A model generated the notes under the pieces. That model was not told where the DNA came from. It ran no database searches and saw only the letters and a list, made by a program, of their open reading frames with translations. From Microbacterium sp. SL75 (GTDB lineage: Bacteria > Actinomycetota > Actinomycetes > Actinomycetales > Microbacteriaceae): DNA of 64,000 nt. The stretch is from contig NZ_CP113067.1 in NCBI RefSeq assembly GCF_026625865.1, positions 2,418,001-2,482,000 of the forward strand. The letters are read 5' to 3'. The number at the start of each line of letters is the position of its first letter. The first letter of the stretch is position 1. Made by a program: the position numbers and the translations under genes. This document shows positions 32,147-40,185 of this stretch, in pieces.

Positions 32147-33770
32147 ACAGGCACCCGCCGAGGAAGGTCCCCTCGAGGGCGTTGTACCCGTGGGCCCCGC
32201 CGCCGCCGAAGCCCGCGGCCTCGCCCGCCGAGTAGAGGCCGGGGATCGGCATCCCGGATCCGTTCAGGGCGCGGCCGTCGAGGTCGGTCTGGATGCCGCC
32301 GAGCGTCTTGCGCGTGACGATCCAGAGTCGTACGGCGATGAGCGGGCCGTGGCGGGGGTCGAGGATCGCGTGGGCGGGGACCGTGCGGAAGAGTCGATCG
32401 CCGCGAAAGCGTCGACTGTTCTGGATGCCGATGGTCTGAGCGTCTTTCGAGTACGGGTTCACGACCTCGCGGTCACGCGCCTCGAGCTGCCGGCGGATCA
32501 AGTCCTCGTCGAGGAGGTCGTCTCCGGTGAGGGCGTTCATTCCGCGCACGAGCTCGGCCAGGGTGTCGGCGACGACGAAGTCGGCTCCCTCCCGCTTGAA
32601 GTCCTCGACCGGGCCGGGAGCGGCACGCCCGAGCCGCGTGCGCAGCAGCAGAGCCAGGTCGCGGTTGGTGATGTCGGGGTTCTGCTCCGACCCCGACAGC
32701 GCGAACTCCTTCTTGATGATCGTCTGATCGAGCACGAACCACGAGTAGTCGTATTCGACGAGGTCGGGCGTCGATCGCAGGATCTTCAACGTTCCGAGGG
32801 TGTCGTACCCGGGCAGCCCCGGGAGGGGCAACCGGCGACCGCGCGCGTCGAGCCACATCGAGGAGGGACCGGGCAGGATCCGGATGCCGTGACCCGGCCA
32901 CACGGGGTTCCAGTTCTGCAGCCCCTCGGTGTAATGCCACATACGATCGCGGTTCACCAGCCGCACGCCCTGGTCGGCGGCGATGTCGAGCATGCGTCCG
33001 TCGACGTGCGCGGGGACGCCGGTGACCATCGTGCGCGCGGGAGTGCCGAGGCGATCGGGCCACCAGCGGCGCACTCGCTCGTGGTCGCCGCCGATACCGC
33101 CCGAGGCGATGACGACGGCCTGCGCCGAGAGCTCGAACTCGCCGACCACCTCACGTGACGACGACACCCCGCGCGGGGAATCGTCGGGGGCGAGGATCGC
33201 GCCGCGCACGCCCGTCACGGCGCCGTCGGTGAAGACCAGTTCGTCGACCCGGTGGCGGAACCGCAGGTCGACGGCATCCGCCTTTCTCGCTTTTTCGGCG
33301 AAGGGTTCCGAGATCCCGGTGCCCGTTCCCCACGGCACGTGGAAGCGGGGAACGGAGTTGCCGTGGCCCCCGGCGCTGAGCGACCCGCGTTCCGCCCAGC
33401 CGACGACGGGGGTGAACCTCACGCCCTGCTGTTGCAGCCACGCGCGCTTCTCGCCGGCGGCGAACTCGACGTACGCCCGCCCCCACTTCTGCGCCCACTC
33501 GTCCTCGGGGTGCGCGCCATCCAGGCGGTCCCAGCCGGCGGAGCCCTGCCAGTCCTGCCAAGCGAGCTCGAACGAGTCCTTGACCCGGAGACGGCGTTGC
33601 ATGGGGGAGTCGACGAGGAAGATCCCGCCGAACGACCAGAACGCCTGCCCGCCCAGGTTGGCGGCGTTCTCTTGCTCGACGATGATCACGCGCTTTCCCA
33701 CGCGCACGAGCTCGTTGCTGGCGACGAGGCCCGCGAGCCCTGCTCCGATGATGATGACGTCGGCGTCCAT
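32103..33770 (-). CDS. FAD-binding dehydrogenase (fumarate reductase/ketosteroid dehydrogenase-like)
   Basis: 555 aa. The FAD motif DADVIIIGAGLAGLVASNEL is at the N terminus, the second nucleotide segment VVIASGGIGG lies mid-protein, and GLYSAGEAAGFGGGGAHGYN near the C terminus is the flavin-contact signature of the FAD_binding_2 family. It belongs to the long form annotated as FAD-binding dehydrogenase. The hydride acceptor and substrate are not identifiable. No signal peptide. Confidence 0.85.
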   Translation of the reverse strand: MDADVIIIGAGLAGLVASNELVRVGKRVIIVEQENAANLGGQAFWSFGGIFLVDSPMQRRLRVKDSFELAWQDWQGSAGWDRLDGAHPEDEWAQKWGRAYVEFAAGEKRAWLQQQGVRFTPVVGWAERGSLSAGGHGNSVPRFHVPWGTGTGISEPFAEKARKADAVDLRFRHRVDELVFTDGAVTGVRGAILAPDDSPRGVSSSREVVGEFELSAQAVVIASGGIGGDHERVRRWWPDRLGTPARTMVTGVPAHVDGRMLDIAADQGVRLVNRDRMWHYTEGLQNWNPVWPGHGIRILPGPSSMWLDARGRRLPLPGLPGYDTLGTLKILRSTPDLVEYDYSWFVLDQTIIKKEFALSGSEQNPDITNRDLALLLRTRLGRAAPGPVEDFKREGADFVVADTLAELVRGMNALTGDDLLDEDLIRRQLEARDREVVNPYSKDAQTIGIQNSRRFRGDRLFRTVPAHAILDPRHGPLIAVRLWIVTRKTLGGIQTDLDGRALNGSGMPIPGLYSAGEAAGFGGGGAHGYNALEGTFLGGCLFTGRTVGRALAGSL

Positions 33771-33821
33771 GTTCTCCCTCGGCGTCGAGTGGCGGGACCC
33801 ACGCTACGCCGGTCGACGCGT

Positions 33822-33860
33822 CGAGGGCCGGTGCGGGGAGTCCCCGCGCACCGGCCCTCG
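33822..33860 (-). terminator. terminator of the ABC exporter operon
   Basis: CGAGGGCCGGTGC (33822-33834) and GCACCGGCCCTCG (33848-33860) are perfectly complementary over 13 bases, with an inner GGGGA/TCCCC stem. It lies 2 bases past the permease stop on the minus strand. Confidence 0.8.
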
Positions 33861-33862
33861 TC

Positions 33863-35155
33863 TCACTCGTATCGCAGCGACTCGACCGGGTCGGCGCGCG
33901 CGGCACGCGCCGCCGGCAATGTTCCGGCGAGGAAAGCGATCCCCATCACCGCCAGCGTCGTCACGACGATCGACACCGGATCGAAGGCGATGAGCTGCAG
34001 GCCGGGTAGGTCGCTGAACAGGCTCGTCGCGAGTTGGGCGCTGACCGCCGTCCCCACCCCGATCGCCACGACCGCGCCGAGCGCACTGCCCAGCAGACCG
34101 ATGAAGATCGCCTCGAGGCTGAAGAGCGTGAACACGCGTCCGCTCCCCATGCCCATCGCCTTCATCAGGCCGATTTCCCGCGTGCGTTCCTGCACCGACA
34201 TGAGCAGGGTGTTGACGATGCCGAAGCTCGCGGCCAGCAGCGCGATGATCGCGAAGGCGTTCAGGACCAGCACGATCCCGTTGATCACCGCTTCGAAGGT
34301 GCCCAGCTGATCGGCGACCGTCGTGCCGGTGTAGCCGGCGTCGGTGAGCGCGGCCTTCACGTCGGTCCCTTTCGCACCCGCTGCCATCGTCGCGCTTGCC
34401 GAGGCGTACCGGTCGAGCTGGTCGGCGGGGACGCCGGTGTTCTGCGCGGCCGACAGGGCGTCCTCGAGCGCGGCGTTCGTCCTCAGCGTCGTGGTGCTGC
34501 CGAAGGCCTCCTCGGTCACCCCGGTCACCGTCGCCTCGACCGTGTGTCGCGTGCGCACCGGATCGGTGACCGCGATGGTCACGGTGGCACCCACGGCCGC
34601 TTCGGCGTCGGCGAAGCCCATCGGCGCCACCAGGCCGTCGGGCAGGGCGACCTCCAACGTCTCGGTACCGTCGTCGGGCGCTGCCCCCGCTCCCAGCTGC
34701 GGCGTCTGTCCCGCCACGAGGCTCCCGGCCCGCGCGACATACGGGTCACCGCCGGGCGCCTGCACGTAGTCGATCGTCACGGACTTCACCGGTACGACCC
34801 GCGCGATACCCGGCACCGCTGCGAGCGTCGTGATGTCCTGATCCGTGAGCGCTGTCACCTCGCTCGTCGTTCCGGGAGGGCCCGACTGACGCCCCGACGA
34901 GATGGCACCCGGATCGTATTTCTGAGGACCCGTGGATGCCGTAGCGTCGGTGCTCGTCTTCGTCACGGTCAGCGCATCGGAGGCGCCCATCGCGCTGACG
35001 GTGCTGTCGATGAAGGCGTTGATGCCGGTTCCGAGCCCGTTGGTGATGGTGAGGGTGAAGGCGCCGACGAAGATCGCCAGCACCGTCAGGATCGTGCGGG
35101 TCTTCGAGCGGAAGGTGTTGGCGACGGCGGTGCCGACGAGGTCGAGGATTTTCAT
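33863..35155 (-). CDS. ABC transporter permease, MacB/FtsX type
   Basis: 430 aa. One N-terminal membrane helix (TILTVLAIFVGAFTLTITNG) is followed by an extracellular domain of about 220 residues and three C-terminal helices, the standard FtsX/MacB topology. The family drives mechanotransmission or export of peptides and antibiotics. The ATG overlaps the stop of the ATPase gene (ATGA). A divergent two-component system beside it suggests stress-induced antimicrobial resistance, an inference from gene order. Confidence 0.88.
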   Translation of the reverse strand: MKILDLVGTAVANTFRSKTRTILTVLAIFVGAFTLTITNGLGTGINAFIDSTVSAMGASDALTVTKTSTDATASTGPQKYDPGAISSGRQSGPPGTTSEVTALTDQDITTLAAVPGIARVVPVKSVTIDYVQAPGGDPYVARAGSLVAGQTPQLGAGAAPDDGTETLEVALPDGLVAPMGFADAEAAVGATVTIAVTDPVRTRHTVEATVTGVTEEAFGSTTTLRTNAALEDALSAAQNTGVPADQLDRYASASATMAAGAKGTDVKAALTDAGYTGTTVADQLGTFEAVINGIVLVLNAFAIIALLAASFGIVNTLLMSVQERTREIGLMKAMGMGSGRVFTLFSLEAIFIGLLGSALGAVVAIGVGTAVSAQLATSLFSDLPGLQLIAFDPVSIVVTTLAVMGIAFLAGTLPAARAARADPVESLRYE

Positions 35156-35859
35156 GCCGCGCTCCGCTCTTCGGCGACGATCAGGCCGTCGCGGATCTGC
35201 ACGCGGCGGTCGCACCGCGCCGCCAGGTCTTCGTCGTGCGTCACCACGATCAGGGTGATGCCGTGCTCGCGATTGAGGCGGAAGAGGATGTCCTCCACGA
35301 CCGCTCCGGTCGCCGAGTCGAGGTTGCCGGTGGGCTCGTCGGCGAAGATCACCTGCGGGTCGTTCACGAGCGCCCGCGCGATCACCGCGCGCTGCTTCTG
35401 TCCGCCCGACAGAGCGGTGGCCTTGTTGCGGGCCTTGTCGCCCATGTCGAGCTCGGCCAGGGCGGCCAGCCCTCGACGCTTGCGCTCGGCGCGTCCCACC
35501 CCGGCGATCTTCAGCGGCAGCACGACGTTGTCGAACACCGACGCGGTCGGCGTCAGGAAGAACTGCTGGAACACGAAACCGAAGGTCTTGTTGCGCGTGC
35601 GGTTGAGCCGGCGTCCGCGCAGGGTCGTGGCATCCACTCCGTCGAGGCGCACGGTGCCGCGCGTAGGTGCGTCCATCAGTGCCAAGAGGTGCATGAGCGT
35701 GGACTTGCCCGAGCCGCTCTTGCCGAGGATCGCGATGCTCTCGCCGCGATGGATGTCGAGGGTCACCCCGCGCAGCGCGTCGAAGCGGGCGGAACCTCGG
35801 CCGTACGACTTGTGCAGGTCGGTGACCGAGAGGAGTGGGGGAGCGGGATCGGATGCCAT
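35152..35859 (-). CDS. ABC transporter ATP-binding protein, MacB/LolD type
   Basis: 235 aa. It has the Walker A motif [13 protein letters not shown]-loop FVFQQFFL, signature ALSGGQKQRAVIARAL, and Walker B VIFADEPTGNLDS with the following H-loop VVTHDEDLA. It pairs with the permease immediately downstream. The ATG at 35859 is the first giving the family N terminus; a very long open frame further upstream is only the shadow of the histidine kinase gene. Confidence 0.93.
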   Translation of the reverse strand: MASDPAPPLLSVTDLHKSYGRGSARFDALRGVTLDIHRGESIAILGKSGSGKSTLMHLLALMDAPTRGTVRLDGVDATTLRGRRLNRTRNKTFGFVFQQFFLTPTASVFDNVVLPLKIAGVGRAERKRRGLAALAELDMGDKARNKATALSGGQKQRAVIARALVNDPQVIFADEPTGNLDSATGAVVEDILFRLNREHGITLIVVTHDEDLAARCDRRVQIRDGLIVAEERSAA

Positions 35860-35991
35860 GACCTCACCCTCGCGCTCGAACCTCGGATGCCGCGTCCCAC
35901 CGCCGGGGAGGACGCCTCCCCCCACGGGGGTATTCGACAATGACCCGCCGGGGCGATCGTCGGACAGGGAGCGAGGGGACAGACTGGTCGG

Positions 35992-37200
35992 GTGAGCGCC
36001 CCCGGATCGACGATGCCCGCGCGTCGCGCGATGCGGGCGGCGCGTCCGTGGCTCGTCGACCTCGGCTTCGGCTTCCTCATCGTCGGACCCGCGTTCGCGC
36101 CCATCCCCGTCGCCGAGATGCGTCCGGCGAACACCCTCGCCCTTGTCCTGGTGCTGCTTCCGGCCGCGGTGCTGCCGCTGCGGCGCGTGCGTCCCCGGGT
36201 CGCGCTCGCCGCGTGCGCGGCGCTGTACCTGGGGGCGTTGAGCCTGGGAACCCTCTCTCCCGGCGCGACCCTCGCGCTGATCGTCTCGATGTACGCCGTC
36301 GCCCAGCGCACGACCCGGCGGGTGTCGGTCCCGGCTGGCCTCGTGGCCGTGATGGTCGTGGCGGGGGTGAGCATCGCCATCACGCTCGTCACCGGCATGG
36401 ACACGCGTTTTCTTCAGGTGGCCCTCGCCCTCGCCCTCGCGGGCGCCGTCGGCGACGCATCCCGATCGCGACGCGCGTACGTCGAAGCGGTGGAGGAGCG
36501 GGCACGACGGGCCGAAGAGACCCGTGAGGCCGAGGCCCGTCGGCGCGTCACCGAGGAGCGCCTGCGCATCGCGCGCGACCTGCACGACGCGGTCGCGCAC
36601 CGCATCTCGGTGATCAGCCTGAACGCCGGTGTCGCGTCGTCGTCGATCGAGACGCGACCCGAGAAGGCACGTGAGGCGCTCGCCACCATCCGCACCACCT
36701 CGCGCGACGTGCTCGGCGAGATCGGCGGGATGCTCAGCGTGCTCCGCACCCCCGACGAGGCCGTGGCCCTCGAGCAGCCCGGGCTCGCGCGCGTTCCCGA
36801 GGTGGTCGAGTCGGTGCGCGTGGCGGGGTGGGACGTCGTGGTGCGCGACGAGATCGGAACGGATGCCGAGGCCTCCGCCATCCCGATCGGAATCGGCATC
36901 GTGGCCTATCGCGTCGTGCAGGAGGGCCTCACGAACGCGATGAAGCACGGCAGCACGCGCCGCGCGCACGTCCTGATGCGTCGCGACGGGGACGTTCTCG
37001 AAGTCGTCGTCACGAACCCCCTGGATCGCATGCCCGACCCCGAGGACGCACCGCCGACGTCGGGGTTCGGGCTCGTCGGTCTGCGCGAGCGCGTCGACGC
37101 CGTGCGCGGTGAGCTCGACGCCGGCCTCGCCCCCGGCGGCTACCGGCTGGCCGCGCGTCTTCCCCTCCCCGCCGCCGCTCGATCGGAGACCGCCCCGTGA
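35992..37200 (+). CDS. sensor histidine kinase, NarL/LiaS type
   Basis: 402 aa. Four to six N-terminal membrane helices (residues 20-150) have little extracellular sequence, so it probably senses the membrane itself. The HisKA_3 box RIARDLHDAVAHR places the phosphorylated histidine at H198, and the ATPase domain ends with GFGLVGLRERVDAVRGELD. The stop overlaps the response regulator start. The kinase gene is divergent from the ABC exporter genes. Confidence 0.9.
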   Translation: MSAPGSTMPARRAMRAARPWLVDLGFGFLIVGPAFAPIPVAEMRPANTLALVLVLLPAAVLPLRRVRPRVALAACAALYLGALSLGTLSPGATLALIVSMYAVAQRTTRRVSVPAGLVAVMVVAGVSIAITLVTGMDTRFLQVALALALAGAVGDASRSRRAYVEAVEERARRAEETREAEARRRVTEERLRIARDLHDAVAHRISVISLNAGVASSSIETRPEKAREALATIRTTSRDVLGEIGGMLSVLRTPDEAVALEQPGLARVPEVVESVRVAGWDVVVRDEIGTDAEASAIPIGIGIVAYRVVQEGLTNAMKHGSTRRAHVLMRRDGDVLEVVVTNPLDRMPDPEDAPPTSGFGLVGLRERVDAVRGELDAGLAPGGYRLAARLPLPAAARSETAP

Positions 37201-37859
37201 CCACCGTGATCGTCGTCGACGACCAGTCGCTCATCCGCTCCGCCGTTCGCGATCTGCTCGACGCAGCCGAGGGGATCACGGTCGTGGGCGAGGCCGTCGA
37301 CGGCGAGACTGCTGTCGCGCTCGCCCGGCACCTCCGACCCGATGTGGTCGTGTGCGACATCCGGATGCCGCGGATGGACGGCATCGACGCCACCGCGGTG
37401 ATCTGCGCCGACCCGGCCCTCACCGACACCCGGGTGCTCATCCTGACCACCTTCGAGGAGGACGAGTACGTCGTTTCGGCTCTGCGGGCCGGGGCGAGCG
37501 GGTTCATCGGCAAGGGCGCCGAGCCCGACGACATCGTGCGGGCGGTGCGAGCGGTGCACGAGGGGGGAGCCCTGCTCTCTCCGACGGCCACGCGCGCGCT
37601 GATCGAGACCTGGGTGCGCGCGGCTCCCGCGCCGGTGGGTGCGCCCCCGTCGCTCGAGGCATTGACCGATCGCGAACGCGAGGTCTTGCTGCTCATCGCG
37701 CGCGGGCACTCGAACGACGAGATCGCCGCCCAGCTGTTCATCTCTCCGCACACGGCGAAGTCGCACGTGAAGAACACGATGCTCAAGCTCGGGGCCCACG
37801 ATCGCGCGCAACTGGTGATCGCGGCGTACGAGAGCGGGCTGCTCCGCCCCGGTCACTGA
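37197..37859 (+). CDS. LuxR/NarL family response regulator
   Basis: 220 aa. The receiver domain has VVDDQSLIR at the N terminus, the phosphorylatable D54 in VVVCDIRMPRMDG, and a conserved lysine in FIGKGA. The C-terminal LuxR-type HTH is LTDREREVLLLIARGHSNDE. GTG start overlapping the kinase stop. Likely target: the adjacent MacB-type exporter operon. Confidence 0.93.
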   Translation: MTTVIVVDDQSLIRSAVRDLLDAAEGITVVGEAVDGETAVALARHLRPDVVVCDIRMPRMDGIDATAVICADPALTDTRVLILTTFEEDEYVVSALRAGASGFIGKGAEPDDIVRAVRAVHEGGALLSPTATRALIETWVRAAPAPVGAPPSLEALTDREREVLLLIARGHSNDEIAAQLFISPHTAKSHVKNTMLKLGAHDRAQLVIAAYESGLLRPGH

Positions 37860-37872
37860 CGGTTCTCGCTCG

Positions 37873-37878
37873 TACGAT
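37873..37878 (+). promoter_or_regulatory. -10 box of the pentapeptide gene
   Basis: TACGAT sits just before three tandem GTG codons (37881, 37884, 37887). The usual 6-8 base spacing would make 37887 or 37884 the leaderless start. Confidence 0.4.
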
Positions 37879-37880
37879 CG

Positions 37881-38189
37881 GTGGTGGTGATCACGGCGAA
37901 ACAGATCGGTGAACTTCGCCAGCGGTGGAAACGGGAGAGCTACCGGATCGATCGACGACGAGCGGGGGTCGCGGTGCGGTGTTCCGTGGGTGCGCGATTC
38001 ACGGGACAGCAATGGCGGCAAGCGACATTCATCGACTGCCGGTTCCGGCACACGGTCGTCACGCAGTCCGATTTCGGTGCGGCGACGTTCTCCGAGTGTC
38101 GATTCGAGGGGGGTTCTTGGGACCCGGACTCCATCTCTCGAGCGAGATTCGACGGGGAGCAGCCGCGCGTCCGCAGCGAGGCGCACTGA
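37881..38189 (+). CDS. small pentapeptide-repeat-like protein
   Basis: About 102 aa. Residues 48-80 contain FIDCRFRHTVVTQSDFGAAT and FSECRFEGGSWD, which fit the A(D/N)LxF pentapeptide pattern forming a short right-handed beta helix. The first 45 residues are basic. Three in-frame GTG codons leave the start uncertain by two residues. Function unknown; such proteins range from DNA mimics to scaffolds. Confidence 0.6.
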   Translation: MVVITAKQIGELRQRWKRESYRIDRRRAGVAVRCSVGARFTGQQWRQATFIDCRFRHTVVTQSDFGAATFSECRFEGGSWDPDSISRARFDGEQPRVRSEAH

Positions 38190-38222
38190 CCGCCCGTGCG
38201 CGGATCATGCGCGCACTCACTC

Positions 38223-38271
38223 GCCGGGGCCGGGTGATCTTCGCGTCGAGGTTCGGGATGCAGGCCCCGGC
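38223..38271. terminator. bidirectional terminator-like inverted repeat
   Basis: GCCGGGGCC (38223-38231) and GGCCCCGGC (38263-38271) are perfect complements with a 31-base loop. They lie between the pentapeptide gene and the convergent hypothetical gene. Confidence 0.4.
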
Positions 38272-38304
38272 GGTCGGCCGCCTCCGTCCGCTCGCTGCCG
38301 GTTC

Positions 38305-38517
38305 TCAGCGCGGGACGACGGGCGCCTCCGCTCGCCGCGGTGGGTAGTCGCGAAGCGAGATCTCGCGGCTGTCGAACATGCCTCGACGCGCGCGGACCAT
38401 GGTCATGCCGGAGCGGCGCAGATTCTCGGCGAGTTCTGCCGTCAAGGGCGCGTGATGCGCTTTCTGCCATCCGCCCGCCAGCGTGTAGGTGTGGGTCACC
38501 GTGCGGGGTCGAGTCAT
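38305..38517 (-). CDS. hypothetical protein
   Basis: 70 aa beginning MTRPRTVTHTYTLAGGWQKA and containing LTAELAENLRRSGMTMVRAR. A strong AGGAGG lies 5 bases before the ATG, which decides the start and supports expression. No family recognised. Slightly basic, no membrane segment. Confidence 0.6.
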   Translation of the reverse strand: MTRPRTVTHTYTLAGGWQKAHHAPLTAELAENLRRSGMTMVRARRGMFDSREISLRDYPPRRAEAPVVPR

Positions 38518-38768
38518 GGATGCCTCCTGAGGGAACCGTAGCGCCCGTGAATCGCCCTCATCCCAAATGTCTCGCACCCGTCATCTGCCGGTTTTCCGGC
38601 GTAACCCGGTCGGTCACGATCGGAGCCGAAGCGCCCCCGACAATGTCGCTATGACCACCGCGCGCATCGTGATCCTGTTCGCCCTGGCCGCGGTCGACGG
38701 CGTCGGTTACCTGGAGCGGCGCATCCAATCTCTAGAGGGATGAGTAGTTAGCTAGGCGAAATATTGGT

Positions 38769-38781
38769 CGCTTGTCAAGCG
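38769..38781. promoter_or_regulatory. short palindrome upstream of the 35-aa peptide gene
   Basis: CGCTTG-T-CAAGCG is a perfect dyad 38 bases before the peptide ATG in an AT-richer stretch. It could be an operator. No clear promoter is seen in 38518-38818, and that stretch holds no other gene I can support. Confidence 0.3.
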
Positions 38782-38818
38782 CCCTCCGTGGCGATGGCCT
38801 CTCGCGGACACTTGATCC

Positions 38819-38926
38819 ATGAAGAACGAGAACACGCCTCACGAGGGCCTTGCCGACGACTTCGCCGATCTCGACACCTCGCGCCCCTTCGGCTCGTACC
38901 TGTCGGTGATCAACGGCGGCAACTAG
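38819..38926 (+). CDS. 35-aa acidic peptide, precursor-peptide-like
   Basis: The N-terminal half is acidic (HEGLADDFADLD), the C-terminal part is aromatic, serine- and glycine-rich (RPFGSYLSVINGGN), and there is no cysteine. This two-part look resembles leader-core precursors of modified peptides, but no modification enzyme gene is in the window. A strong terminator follows 34 bases after the stop, so the gene can form its own short transcript. The ribosome-binding site is weak. It may instead be a leader ORF for the barstar gene behind the terminator. Confidence 0.45.
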   Translation: MKNENTPHEGLADDFADLDTSRPFGSYLSVINGGN

Positions 38927-38960
38927 TCGTCCGGAACCTCCGAGCGAGGTTCGTACGAGA

Positions 38961-38987
38961 GGGCCGGATGCCGTGGGCGTCCGGCCC
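38961..38987 (+). terminator. terminator after the 35-aa peptide gene
   Basis: GGGCCGGA (38961-38968) and TCCGGCCC (38980-38987) are a perfect 8-pair stem with an 11-base loop, followed by TTCGTCGTT. Confidence 0.75.
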
Positions 38988-39025
38988 TTCGTCGTTAGCT
39001 CCCACCGTCCAGAAGAAGGGATTCC

Positions 39026-39421
39026 ATGACCCCACGCACCATCGAGATCGACGGCACGACGATCCACGGCATCCCGTCGCTCTACGCCGAACTTAACCGC
39101 GTGTTCATGCCCGACGAGGAGTGGACGCTGGGCGAGAGCCTCGATGCCCTCGACGACCTGCTGTACGGCGGGTTCGGGGTGCTCAACGGGGCGGAGTCGG
39201 CGCTGGTGGTGTGGAAGCGGGCTGACATCGCGCGGGAAGCGCTGGGGATCGATGCGACGCGCGAGTACTACCGCGCCAAGCTCGCCCGGCCGGAGGTTTA
39301 CTCCGCGGCCACCGCTCAGCGCGCCCTCGCTGCGCTCGAGTCGGGGGCAGGGGAGACGTACTTCGAGCTGGTGGTGAGGGTTTTCCGGGATCACCGGAAC
39401 ATCGAGCTGGTGCTCGACTGA
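39026..39421 (+). CDS. barstar family protein
   Basis: 131 aa. The opening TIEIDGTTIHGIPSLYAELN, then ESLDALDDLLYGG, and the end FELVVRVFRDHRNIELVLD match barstar, the inhibitor that covers the active site of barnase-type RNases. The loop WTLGESLDALDDLL corresponds to the toxin-contact helix. No barnase-like gene is nearby, so it looks like an orphan immunity gene at the edge of a toxin/immunity island. GAAGAAGGG serves as ribosome-binding site. Confidence 0.85.
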   Translation: MTPRTIEIDGTTIHGIPSLYAELNRVFMPDEEWTLGESLDALDDLLYGGFGVLNGAESALVVWKRADIAREALGIDATREYYRAKLARPEVYSAATAQRALAALESGAGETYFELVVRVFRDHRNIELVLD

Positions 39422-39469
39422 CGGGGGAGGGTGATCCGGTTCCGGTGGGAGAGTGCGATCCTGCCGCAA

Positions 39470-39646
39470 TCATGCGTGGTCGCGCAGAGACGCTTCCATC
39501 CGAGCCAGGATCGCGCTCCGATACGAGAGCTTCTTGGCGGCGGTCAAAGAGGAGAGCCCGAAGCGCGATGCCGTAGTGAAGTCGGGGTTCGGTTGCGCCA
39601 ACCAGAGGTTATAGACCGTCTAGGGCTGGTCGTCGGAGTATTTCAT
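39470..39646 (-). pseudogene. decayed duplicate of the ankyrin gene 3' end
   Basis: Minus-strand reading gives AVLAMKYSDDQP, an in-frame TAG, then TVYNLWLAQPNPDFTTASRF and AAKKLSYRSAILARMEASL before TGA. It matches the end of the ankyrin gene upstream (EVLNMKYSDEDLNPIYDLWF and FAKKLPFRGSVVDRMESY). Only the tail is present, so it is a tandem partial copy or remnant of a related gene. The live gene's stop overlaps its first codons. Confidence 0.8.
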
Positions 39647-40185
39647 GGCGAGGACGGCGACGAATGCGAGTGGACATAGCTCTCCATCCGGTCCACGACG
39701 GAGCCGCGGAACGGGAGCTTCTTGGCGAAACTGATCGGGGACACTCCGTGTACCGATACCAACGTGAAATCGGCATCTTCACGCTCGAACCACAGGTCGT
39801 AGATCGGATTCAGGTCCTCGTCGCTGTACTTCATGTTGAGGACTTCAAGAAAAGGGACGCGTCCGTTCTCGTCCAGCGCGTTGATATCGGCGCCGGCATC
39901 GATCAGACGTCGCGCGATGCGCGCGTCTTCTCCGACGTCGTGGGAGACCTGACCGAAGAGGACGTGAAGAGCGGTTGCCCCACCATCACCAGCCGTGAGG
40001 GGGGCGCCCTCGTCGAGCAAGAAGTGGCCGAGGCTGTATCTACTCGGCAGGTCTTTATTGGCGAGTGCCTGCAGCAGGAGCCCACGTCCTCTCGCGTCCA
40101 CCTTTTGAGCGTCGCCGGGGCGAAAGAGTGAAAAGAAGGTGCGTGCGGGTTCCCTAGAGGCGGTCGCGAAGAGATCGATGATCAA
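39643..40185 (-). CDS. ankyrin-repeat protein in toxin/immunity cluster
   Basis: 180 aa. Ankyrin-type helix pairs are seen in LLLQALANKDLPSRYSLGHF and GGATALHVLFGQ, and in RRLIDAGADINALDENGRVP. The TTG start at 40185 overlaps the TGA of the upstream immunity gene (TTGA), which couples translation; no better start is available. Ankyrin proteins often serve as immunity partners in polymorphic toxin loci, the likely role here. Base composition is visibly lower in GC than the flanking housekeeping genes. Confidence 0.65.
   Translation of the reverse strand: MIIDLFATASREPARTFFSLFRPGDAQKVDARGRGLLLQALANKDLPSRYSLGHFLLDEGAPLTAGDGGATALHVLFGQVSHDVGEDARIARRLIDAGADINALDENGRVPFLEVLNMKYSDEDLNPIYDLWFEREDADFTLVSVHGVSPISFAKKLPFRGSVVDRMESYVHSHSSPSSP

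Noticed and set aside
38651..38743. 30-codon ORF with a hydrophobic N terminus before the 35-aa peptide gene
   Set aside because: No ribosome-binding site or clear promoter, no terminator, and too short to judge; may be chance.
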